Shown here piece after piece: positions 1-7,559 of a stretch of 64,000 nt of DNA (its first letter is position 1; every line of letters starts with the position of its first letter). The position numbers and the translations under genes were made by a program. The notes under the pieces were generated by a model. It saw only the letters and a program-made list of their open reading frames with translations. It was not told where the DNA came from and did no database searches. The stretch is from assembly GCF_008326345.1 (NCBI RefSeq), contig NZ_BJEN01000001.1, forward strand, positions 310,001 through 374,000. The letters run 5' to 3'. This stretch comes from Cutibacterium modestum (GTDB lineage Bacteria > Actinomycetota > Actinomycetes > Propionibacteriales > Propionibacteriaceae).

Positions 1-1083
1 CGCTTCTGGATGAACTTAGGTATTGACGGGTTCCGGCTCGACGCTGTCCCGTACCTTATCGAAGCTGAGGGCACGAACTGCGAGAATTTGCCAAAGACCC
101 ATCAGATTCTCAAGCAGTTGCGCGCCATGGTCGACGAGGAGTATCCGGGCCGCATTCTGCTGTGTGAGGCCAATCAGTGGCCTGACGGCGTCGTCGAGTA
201 CTTTGGTGACGGCGACGAATGCCAGATGGCGTTCCATTTCCCCGTCATGCCACGCCTGTACATGGGACTGCGTCGCGGCTCACGAGAGTGCATTAGCAAG
301 ATTCTAGCCGACACCCCACAGATTCCAGAGGGATGCCAGTGGGCAACCTTCCTGCGCAACCACGACGAACTCGCCCTCGAAATGGTGTTCAAAGAGGATC
401 GTCAGTACATGTGGGAGGGGTATGCTCCCGAACCCCGGTGGCGGTGCAACTTGGGTATTCGTCGTCGCTTAAGCCCCCTCGTCGATAACGACGACGCGAA
501 AGCCCGGTTGCTTAACGCCATGTTGCTATCTTTACCCGGCTCTCCGGTGCTGTATTACGGCGACGAGATTGGCATGGGTGACGATCTCTGGCTGTCTGAC
601 CGTGACGGTGTGCGCACCCCAATGCAGTGGGATGATTCGGAGACGGCCGGTTTTTCCACCGCCCTTCCCGAGGACTTCCATCTACCTCTCATCCACACTT
701 TTGGTCACGATCCCGAGCACGTCAACGTCGCCCGCCAGATGGACGATCCGTCCTCTTTACTGGTCTGGACACGTGCCATGCTCGGTATCCGTCGCCGTCA
801 CCCTGTCTTTGGGACTAGCGAGTTCATCGATCTCGACGGGGCAGACACAGCTGTGATGTCCTTCCTGCGTCACAACGAGCACGAAACGATCCTGTGCCTG
901 GCTAATCTCTCCGATACCGAGCGGACGGTTGTCCTTCACCTTCCGCAGTTCGCGGGCGCGACGGGCTCTTCCCTCATCCATGGCCAGGACGTGCAACCGG
1001 TGGAGGCTGATGGAACGTTGATCGTGCCGTTATGGCCGTATGGCTATCGATGGCTGCAGATGTCTGTTGAGGAGAAGTCATGA
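1..1083 (+). CDS. treS: Trehalose synthase (maltose-trehalose interconverting), 3' part
   Basis: Cytoplasmic GH13 enzyme that interconverts maltose and trehalose and supplies maltose to the maltokinase encoded next. The reading frame is open from base 1, so the 5' end lies outside the window and about 360 residues are visible. The fragment begins just before the GFRLDAVPYL motif, whose Asp is the GH13 nucleophile. The acid/base Glu is in LLCEANQW and the transition-state Asp in FLRNHDE. The C-terminal beta domain ends in GYRWLQM. The TGA stop overlaps the mak start by 4 bases (ATGA), so the two are translationally coupled. This treS-mak-glgB order is typical of the GlgE alpha-glucan pathway; glgE itself is not in the window and may lie upstream (inference). 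Confidence 0.93.
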   Translation, partial: RFWMNLGIDGFRLDAVPYLIEAEGTNCENLPKTHQILKQLRAMVDEEYPGRILLCEANQWPDGVVEYFGDGDECQMAFHFPVMPRLYMGLRRGSRECISKILADTPQIPEGCQWATFLRNHDELALEMVFKEDRQYMWEGYAPEPRWRCNLGIRRRLSPLVDNDDAKARLLNAMLLSLPGSPVLYYGDEIGMGDDLWLSDRDGVRTPMQWDDSETAGFSTALPEDFHLPLIHTFGHDPEHVNVARQMDDPSSLLVWTRAMLGIRRRHPVFGTSEFIDLDGADTAVMSFLRHNEHETILCLANLSDTERTVVLHLPQFAGATGSSLIHGQDVQPVEADGTLIVPLWPYGYRWLQMSVEEKS

Positions 1084-2375
1084 CCAGTTGGGACAGCTCC
1101 ACCGTGAGGGAACGCATCTGGGACCATATCCGTGGCGCCCGATGGTTCTCGGGGAAGGGCCGATCGGGTGCCCTTGCCGGGCTGCTGCCGTTGGCTCCCG
1201 TCGTCAACGAGCAGGAGCTGCGGGTGCTCCCTGTCATCGCGCAGGTTAGTTATCCGCAAGCCCCCGACGAGTATTACCAGTTACTGTTAGCGCTGCGTCC
1301 GGGACGCGTTGCTGGTCTGGCCGAGGTAGTCGTCGACGGACAACCTTTTACCGCCACTGACGCCACTGAGGATCAACCAGCTCTTACCGCGTGGGCTCGC
1401 ACCATCCTCGAAGGCACCCCGATCGCCACGGACGGATCCTGGCAGCTACATCGCCGTCTAACGGCCGCCAAGCCGGTGTGGTCTGCTGAGCGATTCGGGG
1501 GTGAGCAGTCGAACACCTCGATCATGGTGGGCGATACCATCATCAAAATGTTCCGTCGTCTGGAGCCCGGCGACAACCTTGACATTACTGCGCATGGTGC
1601 CCTCAACGACGCCGGGGTTTCATTGGTGGCCAAATTGTATGGCTTTATCTCCGGGAAGATCCCCGCTGAAGAAGACATTCCGACCGATCTGGCCATGATC
1701 GTCGAAAGGTTACCGCAGCCCCAAAACGGCTGGGAACTTATCACCGCTAAAGCAGCCGATCTCGTCGACGTCACCGACCTTGTTGCCGACTTGGGACGCT
1801 GTCTACGCACCATTCACGAAACGCTAGGGCAGACCTTTGGTACCGCCAACATCGACGGGGCGCGCATCGCTGACGATATGATGCGTCGCCTCGACGCTGC
1901 CGTTGCCACTGTGCCGATGCTGGCTTCCTATCAAGACACGTTAGCCTCCCGGTTCGAGAAACTGCGCGGACGCCAACTCGCTGCCCAACGAGTCCATGGA
2001 GACTTTCATCTCGGCCAAACCCTGCTGACACCCGACGGCTGGCGGATCATCGACTTCGAGGGGGAACCCCTCAAGCCTCTCGCTGAGCGACGGCTGCCGG
2101 ATTCTCGCTGGCGTGATGTCGCGGGGATAACGAGGTCGTTGTCCTACGCCACCTCGGCTCATGCCAGGCCGACAGCCCCAGAGACTCTCGCTTGGACGAA
2201 CCGTGCCAGCGAGGCGTTCCTGACCGGCTATGGTCGACCAAATACCACTGAACAAGACGTATTGGCCACCTATGAAGCCGACAAGGCTAGTTACGAAGCC
2301 GTTTACGAAACCCTCAACCGACCGACATGGGTAGACATTCCACTGTCGGCTATTCGGGCAATGCGGCAGGAGTAA
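1080..2375 (+). CDS. mak: Maltokinase
   Basis: ATP-dependent kinase that makes maltose 1-phosphate, the substrate of GlgE, from the maltose released by TreS (EC 2.7.1.175, by family). The 431-residue protein has the actinobacterial N-terminal cap (RWFSGKGR, residues 21-28) and an aminoglycoside-phosphotransferase-like C lobe. The catalytic loop is HGDFHLGQ at 306-313 and the metal-binding motif IDFEGEP at 324-330; a nucleotide-binding Lys sits in IIKMF near residue 156. Length is close to the roughly 450 residues of mycobacterial Mak. The ATG overlaps the treS stop by 4 bases. It is a separate protein here, not the TreS-Mak fusion found in some bacteria. Confidence 0.93.
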   Translation: MTSWDSSTVRERIWDHIRGARWFSGKGRSGALAGLLPLAPVVNEQELRVLPVIAQVSYPQAPDEYYQLLLALRPGRVAGLAEVVVDGQPFTATDATEDQPALTAWARTILEGTPIATDGSWQLHRRLTAAKPVWSAERFGGEQSNTSIMVGDTIIKMFRRLEPGDNLDITAHGALNDAGVSLVAKLYGFISGKIPAEEDIPTDLAMIVERLPQPQNGWELITAKAADLVDVTDLVADLGRCLRTIHETLGQTFGTANIDGARIADDMMRRLDAAVATVPMLASYQDTLASRFEKLRGRQLAAQRVHGDFHLGQTLLTPDGWRIIDFEGEPLKPLAERRLPDSRWRDVAGITRSLSYATSAHARPTAPETLAWTNRASEAFLTGYGRPNTTEQDVLATYEADKASYEAVYETLNRPTWVDIPLSAIRAMRQE

Positions 2376-2459
2376 CGGTGCTCAAACCCATCCGCAGATT
2401 TCCGTCGGATCATCGAACCGACGATTACGCCCACACCAATGACACGCCAGGAGGATGCC

Positions 2460-4394
2460 ATGGCTCACGATGAGTTTGGAGGGCTCACCGGTTGGGATCT
2501 CGAGGGGTTCCACTCTGGTGGGGACACGGAGGTGTGGAAGAGGCTTGGTTCCCACGTCGTCACTATCGACGACGATGAGCGCGGCCCTATCACCGGCACT
2601 CGCTTCGCAGTTTGGGCCCCAAATGCCCAGGCCGTTGAGGTCATCTCCGACTTTAACTGGTGGACTGGTGACCGAATGCGCCTCATCCCCGGCTCCGGGG
2701 TCTGGGGCACCTTTATCGAAGACGTCAGGGAAGGAACCCTCTATAAGTTCCGCATTCAGGACCAGTGGGGCAACTGGCACGAGAAGGTTGACCCGATGTC
2801 CCGCTATTCAGAGCAGGCTCCTCAGAATGCATCTATCGTCACTGAATCCCACTACGAATGGGATGACGACGAGTGGATTGCCTGCCGTAAGGTCTCCCGC
2901 GCTCACGCTGAACCGATGAGCATCTACGAGGTGCACCTGGGCGGGTGGCGTCACGGGTTGAGCTACCGTGAACTGGCTGACGAGCTGGTGAGCTATGTCG
3001 CTTGGCAGGGCTATACCCATGTGGAGTTCATGCCATTGGCCGAGCACCCGTTCGCTCCCTCCTGGGGATACCAAGTCACCGGGTATTTCTCTCCCACTAG
3101 CCGTTACGGATCTCCCGACGACCTGCGCTACCTTATCGACAAGCTGCACCAGGCCGGCATCGGAGTCATCATGGACTGGGTTCCCGGCCACTTCCCGAAG
3201 GACGACTGGGCCTTGGGACGCTTCGACGGCACCGCCCTCTATGAGCACGCCGATCCACGCCAAGGCGAGCACATGGACTGGGGCACCTACATCTTCAACT
3301 ACGGCCGAAACGAGGTGAAATCCTTCCTTGTCTCGAACGCGCTGTACTGGGTCAGCGAATTCCACGTCGATGGTCTGCGCGTTGACGCCGTCGCTTCGAT
3401 GCTTTACTTGGACTACTCCCGTGGGGAGGGACAGTGGTTGCCCAACAAGTATGGCGGCAAGGAGAACCTGGAGGCCATTGACTTCCTGCGCTACGTCAAC
3501 TTTCACCTATACTCACGCCACCCTGGCATCCTCATGATTGCTGAGGAATCCACCAGTTTCCCCGGCGTCACTAAGCCCGCCAATGACGGAGGACTGGGAT
3601 TCGGGTTCAAGTGGAATATGGGCTGGATGAACGACTCGCTGCGATACATGGAGCTCAACCCGTTCCATCGCCAGTACCACCATGGTGAGATGACCTTCGC
3701 GATGGTCTACCAGTATTCAGAAAACTTTATCTTGCCGATTAGCCACGACGAGGTCGTGCATGGCAAGGGATCCATAATCAACAAGATTTCTGGTGACGAC
3801 TGGCAACAATTCGCGTCCCTGCGAGCCTTCTATTCTTATATGTGGTCCTTCCCCGGCAAACAGCTGGTGTTCATGGGTCAGGAATTTGGTCAGCGCCACG
3901 AGTTCAACGAGTCGATGAGCCTCGAGTGGTTCGTCGCCGACCTGTGGGGGCACGGCGGTCTCAAACGCCTCTTCCGCGACCTTAACAAGATCTACAAAGA
4001 AAACCCGGCGCTGTGGCAGCTCGACAACGATCCGCGCGGATTCGAGTGGATCAATGCCGACGATGCCGGCAATAACTTGTTTTCCTGGTTGCGCCGTTCC
4101 GATGACGGATCGACGATTGCCTGCTTCACGAATTTCTCTCCCAATCCGCAGACCGACTATCGTGTTGGTCTGCCAATGGAGGGTGTCTGGACGGAGATCC
4201 TCAACACTGATTGCCTGGAGTACGACGGTACCGGCAAGTTCGGCAATCTCGGCCAAATCGTGGCTACCCCACTGCCAGTTCCCAATCATTTCCCTGCGGT
4301 TGCCACAGTGTGCGTTCCGCCGATGGGATCGGTGTGGCTGCGTCACGATCCCTCGGCAACCGCTGCCCTGCCCGGCGATCCGGGCATGCAATGA
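2460..4394 (+). CDS. glgB: 1,4-alpha-glucan branching enzyme
   Basis: Introduces alpha-1,6 branches into cytoplasmic alpha-glucan (EC 2.4.1.18). 644 residues with an N-terminal CBM48 module (RFAVWAPNA, DFNWW) followed by a GH13 barrel. GH13 motifs are DWVPGHF, the nucleophile Asp in DGLRVDAVAS near residue 309, the acid Glu in IAEEST, and ISHDEVVHG. An in-frame ATG at 2439 exists, but AGGAGG at 2449-2454 sits 5 bases before the ATG at 2460, so I chose that start. It lies 84 bases after mak, in the same direction, and together with TreS and Mak forms the GlgE-type glucan branch. Confidence 0.95.
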   Translation: MAHDEFGGLTGWDLEGFHSGGDTEVWKRLGSHVVTIDDDERGPITGTRFAVWAPNAQAVEVISDFNWWTGDRMRLIPGSGVWGTFIEDVREGTLYKFRIQDQWGNWHEKVDPMSRYSEQAPQNASIVTESHYEWDDDEWIACRKVSRAHAEPMSIYEVHLGGWRHGLSYRELADELVSYVAWQGYTHVEFMPLAEHPFAPSWGYQVTGYFSPTSRYGSPDDLRYLIDKLHQAGIGVIMDWVPGHFPKDDWALGRFDGTALYEHADPRQGEHMDWGTYIFNYGRNEVKSFLVSNALYWVSEFHVDGLRVDAVASMLYLDYSRGEGQWLPNKYGGKENLEAIDFLRYVNFHLYSRHPGILMIAEESTSFPGVTKPANDGGLGFGFKWNMGWMNDSLRYMELNPFHRQYHHGEMTFAMVYQYSENFILPISHDEVVHGKGSIINKISGDDWQQFASLRAFYSYMWSFPGKQLVFMGQEFGQRHEFNESMSLEWFVADLWGHGGLKRLFRDLNKIYKENPALWQLDNDPRGFEWINADDAGNNLFSWLRRSDDGSTIACFTNFSPNPQTDYRVGLPMEGVWTEILNTDCLEYDGTGKFGNLGQIVATPLPVPNHFPAVATVCVPPMGSVWLRHDPSATAALPGDPGMQ

Positions 4395-4415
4395 CCGTGC
4401 CATAGGAGGAATTTC

Positions 4416-5210
4416 GTGGTCGATGACGAGTCCGGTTTTGAGGATTTTAGGATCCAGGTGGAGGTGGTGGATGACTACGGTCGGTTACTCCTTGATGATC
4501 CGCCGTATCCGGAGGGTCTGACGCGTGCCATCTCACTGGCTTCCGACGACGCCATTATTGGCCACGACGTGCGTCGCCTCGAGGCACGGGTGGCCGTCGA
4601 TGATGGTGAAGTCGTCCACGCCTTGCACCGCGCTGGGTACCGTCGCGAGGGTCGGCTGCGCCAAGTGCGCGTGCGTGGAAACGGATGGGTGGACGAGTAC
4701 GTCTACTCCCGGCTGGCAACCGACGAGGTTTATACCCGTACCGGCCACACCGGAATGCTCGATTCCGTCCTACCCACCAAACGGGTGATTTCCCATGTCC
4801 TCCTCCGCGATGATGCCGGACGAGTGCTGATGTGCGAGACGACATATAAGCCGGATTGGGAACTGCCCGGGGGCGTCGTCGAACCCGGGGAATCTCCGCA
4901 TGCCGGAGCGGTTCGGGAATGTCTTGAGGAATTAGAGGTCGCGCTGGACGTTCCGGGCACGCCGACTCTCATTGACTGGATGCCTCCGGTGCTGGGATGG
5001 TCCGATGCCATCGAGTTCATTTATGACGCTGGTGTGGTCGACCCAAGCCTCTCCAAGGTCATGCAGCCGGCCGATACGGAAATTGGCCGGCTGCACTGGG
5101 TCGGGCCGGAACAGCTGGCCGATCACGTCACCGCGCTGTCAGCCAGACGCATCGCGGCCATTTTGTCCGATCGCACTCCTTGGGCTACCGAGAATGGATT
5201 CCCTGTGTGA
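4416..5210 (+). CDS. Nudix hydrolase with N-terminal GNAT-like segment
   Basis: 264 residues. The C-terminal half (about 120-255) is a Nudix domain: the Nudix box starts at G153 and has E159, R167, E168, E171 and E172, so the catalytic GX5EX7REUXEE pattern is intact, but the usual following Gly is Glu (E174). Residues about 36-105 (HALHRAGYRREGR, EYVYSRL) resemble the C-terminal part of a RimJ-type GNAT acetyltransferase; the acetyl-CoA loop is not seen, so this part may be a structural remnant. GTG start at 4416 with AGGAGGA at 4404-4410. It follows glgB by 21 bases and is probably in the same transcript. Substrate unknown; a nucleotide sugar or damaged nucleotide is only a guess. Confidence 0.8.
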   Translation: MVDDESGFEDFRIQVEVVDDYGRLLLDDPPYPEGLTRAISLASDDAIIGHDVRRLEARVAVDDGEVVHALHRAGYRREGRLRQVRVRGNGWVDEYVYSRLATDEVYTRTGHTGMLDSVLPTKRVISHVLLRDDAGRVLMCETTYKPDWELPGGVVEPGESPHAGAVRECLEELEVALDVPGTPTLIDWMPPVLGWSDAIEFIYDAGVVDPSLSKVMQPADTEIGRLHWVGPEQLADHVTALSARRIAAILSDRTPWATENGFPV

Positions 5211-5384
5211 GGTCGACGTCTGGGGGTTCGGCTGTCTCGGTCCTGACTCGGATCACCGTGGCCTCTTGATTCCTCAGAGTTCCTAGACGACTCACGGCCG
5301 CCGCACAGTTGGATCGAGCAGGTGACTAACTATGATTCGCCCCGGCGTGCTAGCAGCATCCTGAGATGATTACACTTCTACTTC

Positions 5385-5400
5385 GCTGTCCCTGGACAGC
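5385..5400. promoter_or_regulatory. Perfect 7-bp inverted repeat before the PTS gene
   Basis: GCTGTCC-CT-GGACAGC is a perfect palindrome ending 7 bases before the AGGAGG of the PTS gene. Its position suits an operator for a sugar-responsive repressor, but no regulator gene is adjacent, so this is only a candidate. Confidence 0.3.
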
Positions 5401-5423
5401 GGTATCACAGGAGGACCACATAC

Positions 5424-7469
5424 ATGTCATCACCCGCGTCTCAGATCGTGGATGCGGTGGGCGGATCCGGCAACATCGTCAGTCTCACCCACTGCGCCAC
5501 TCGTCTGAGGTTCCAACTTCGCGATTCTTCACCTATCGACAAGGCTGCGGTCGAGTCGATCCCCGGCGTCATGGGAGCCGTTCCTCAGTCGGGCAATCGT
5601 TACCAGATCGTCATCGGAGGCGCCGTCGCCGGCGTCTACAACGACATTATGGATCTGCCCGTCATGAAGGAGCTGTCGCTCGGCAGCGGCAATCAGTCCG
5701 ACGCGGACGTTAAAGCCGAGCACCGCTCCAAGGGTCCCCGAGGCAAATTCTCATGGCTCGACAACCTTTTCGAGTACCTTTCAGATTCCTTCCGGCCCAT
5801 CATGGGTGCCTTGCTCGGCGCGTCCCTGTTTATCACCTTCATGGCCCTCATGGGGTCCATGGGCATCATCGGTAACTGGGCCGACTCGCGCATCATCCTG
5901 CCCCCGAGCTGGCAGTTCGTGAACCTGGCCTGGCAGTGTGTCTTCTACTTCCTGCCGCTGCTGGTCGCCTACAACGCCACCAAACGTCTCAACGCTGACC
6001 CGTGGGTCGGTTTCTCCGTCATGGCTGTCGTCATGCTGCCTGCGTTCACCGAGCTCGGCAAGGCTGCCCATCCGCTGGCCCTCGGCGGATTCAAGGTCAA
6101 CGTCGTCGACGTCTTCGGTCTGCCGCTGACGATATTCAACTACGGCTCTCAGGTGTTCCCGCCCCTCATCATGGCGGCCATCCTGGCCCCGCTATACAAA
6201 TGGCTAAAAAAGATCATCTCCCCCAACGTTCAGATGATCTTCGTGCCCTTCCTAACGATGCTCATCATGATCCCGTTGACGGCTTTCCTGATCGGTCCCA
6301 TCGGCGTCTACGCCGGTGCTGGACTAGCTAACGGCCTTAAAGCGGTCAATGACGTCAGCCCCTTCATCTTCGCGGTCCTTATCCCGCTGCTCTACCCCTT
6401 TATGGTGCCGCTGGGTCTGCATTGGCCGCTCAATGCTGTCATGCTGCTCAACATCCAGACTCTCGGTTACGACTACATCCAAGGCCCGATGGGCGCATGG
6501 AACTTCGCCTGTTTCGGCGCCACTTCCGGTGTCCTCTTTCTGTCCGTCCGCGACAAAGACGTGACAATGCGCCAAACCGCCACCGGTGCGCTAGCTGCTG
6601 GTCTGCTGGGTGGTATCTCCGAGCCCAGCCTCTACGGCATTCACTTGCGCTACAAGAAGATCTATCCCTCTATGTTGGTCGGCTGTCTCGTCGGCGGTGT
6701 CATCATCGGTGCCGGCGGGGGTCTGCATACCCCGGCCTTCATCTTCACCTCATTGCTGACGGTCCCGGCCTTCGACAAGATCGGCCTGTATGCGGTGGCC
6801 ATCGCTGCCTCGTTCTTCACCGCGATGGCTCTAGTCATCGTGCGCGACTATCGTGACGACGACGAAAAGGCTGCTGCCAGGGCCCGTCGCCGTCAGGCTA
6901 GCGCTCACGCGGCAGAGTCGACCGCCGTTGCCCCAGCTGCTACCACCGAACCGACAACCGAGTCTGCCACAGTTGAAGGAGTCGAGACCCCAACCGCGGA
7001 CGAGGTCGCATCCGAGGCCGTCACCATCACCTCTCCGCTCGTGGGACGTGCCGTGCCGATCTCTCAGATCCCCGATCCGGTCTTCTCCACCGGTGTCGTC
7101 GGTGACGGCATCGCCGTCGAGCCCGCCAACAACACTGTTGTCTGCCCGGCCGATGCCACCATCGTCACCGCTCCTGATTCTGGCCATGCTTTCGGGCTCA
7201 AGCTGGATTCGGGTGTCGAGCTGCTCATCCACGTCGGCATCGATACCGTCGAGCTCGGTGGCAAGGGATTTGACGTCAAGGTTAAGGCCGGCGATCACGT
7301 CAGCGCTGGTCAGCCCCTGGTTGTTTTTGACCCAACCGTCATCGATGAAGCTGGATACTCCAAGATCACCCCGGTACTAGTGACTAACGGGTTCGACTAC
7401 TCCAACGTTACCGGTATTCCTGCCGACGACGTCACAACGAACACCGCCGTGATCACTGTCGTGAAGTGA
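5424..7469 (+). CDS. PTS sugar permease EIIBCA (beta-glucoside/trehalose/sucrose type)
   Basis: Single-chain phosphotransferase transporter of 681 residues that imports and phosphorylates a sugar at the membrane. Domain order is EIIB (residues 1-85, phosphorylated Cys24 in THCATRLRF), EIIC (about 105-480, multiple membrane helices), an Ala/Thr/Glu-rich linker (about 485-545), and a glucose-type EIIA with its active His603 in LLIHVGID. AGGAGG at 5409-5414 lies 9 bases before the ATG. The neighbours (treS/mak/glgB on one side, a GH65 phosphorylase plus beta-phosphoglucomutase on the other) make a disaccharide such as trehalose or maltose the likely substrate. The sequence alone does not separate trehalose from beta-glucoside or sucrose specificity. 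Confidence 0.88.
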   Translation: MSSPASQIVDAVGGSGNIVSLTHCATRLRFQLRDSSPIDKAAVESIPGVMGAVPQSGNRYQIVIGGAVAGVYNDIMDLPVMKELSLGSGNQSDADVKAEHRSKGPRGKFSWLDNLFEYLSDSFRPIMGALLGASLFITFMALMGSMGIIGNWADSRIILPPSWQFVNLAWQCVFYFLPLLVAYNATKRLNADPWVGFSVMAVVMLPAFTELGKAAHPLALGGFKVNVVDVFGLPLTIFNYGSQVFPPLIMAAILAPLYKWLKKIISPNVQMIFVPFLTMLIMIPLTAFLIGPIGVYAGAGLANGLKAVNDVSPFIFAVLIPLLYPFMVPLGLHWPLNAVMLLNIQTLGYDYIQGPMGAWNFACFGATSGVLFLSVRDKDVTMRQTATGALAAGLLGGISEPSLYGIHLRYKKIYPSMLVGCLVGGVIIGAGGGLHTPAFIFTSLLTVPAFDKIGLYAVAIAASFFTAMALVIVRDYRDDDEKAAARARRRQASAHAAESTAVAPAATTEPTTESATVEGVETPTADEVASEAVTITSPLVGRAVPISQIPDPVFSTGVVGDGIAVEPANNTVVCPADATIVTAPDSGHAFGLKLDSGVELLIHVGIDTVELGGKGFDVKVKAGDHVSAGQPLVVFDPTVIDEAGYSKITPVLVTNGFDYSNVTGIPADDVTTNTAVITVVK

Positions 7470-7475
7470 GTCCGT

Positions 7476-7499
7476 GGTGGCCCGGGTGACCGGGCCACC
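7476..7499 (+). terminator. Hairpin after the PTS gene
   Basis: Perfect 10-bp stem GGTGGCCCGG / CCGGGCCACC with a GTGA loop, starting 6 bases after the PTS stop codon. No T-run follows, as is common in high-GC actinobacteria. Confidence 0.6.
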
Positions 7500-7514
7500 C
7501 TCGCACCCCCACGA

Positions 7515-7558
7515 CATGGCGGAGGCCGGCACCATAAGTGGTGCCGGCCTCCGCCATG
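7515..7558. terminator. Bidirectional terminator between convergent genes
   Basis: Perfect 20-bp stem (7515-7534 with 7539-7558, loop TAAG) between the convergent PTS and GH65 genes, ending 1 base before the GH65 stop codon. Symmetry allows it to act for both. Confidence 0.75.
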
Positions 7559-7559
7559 G

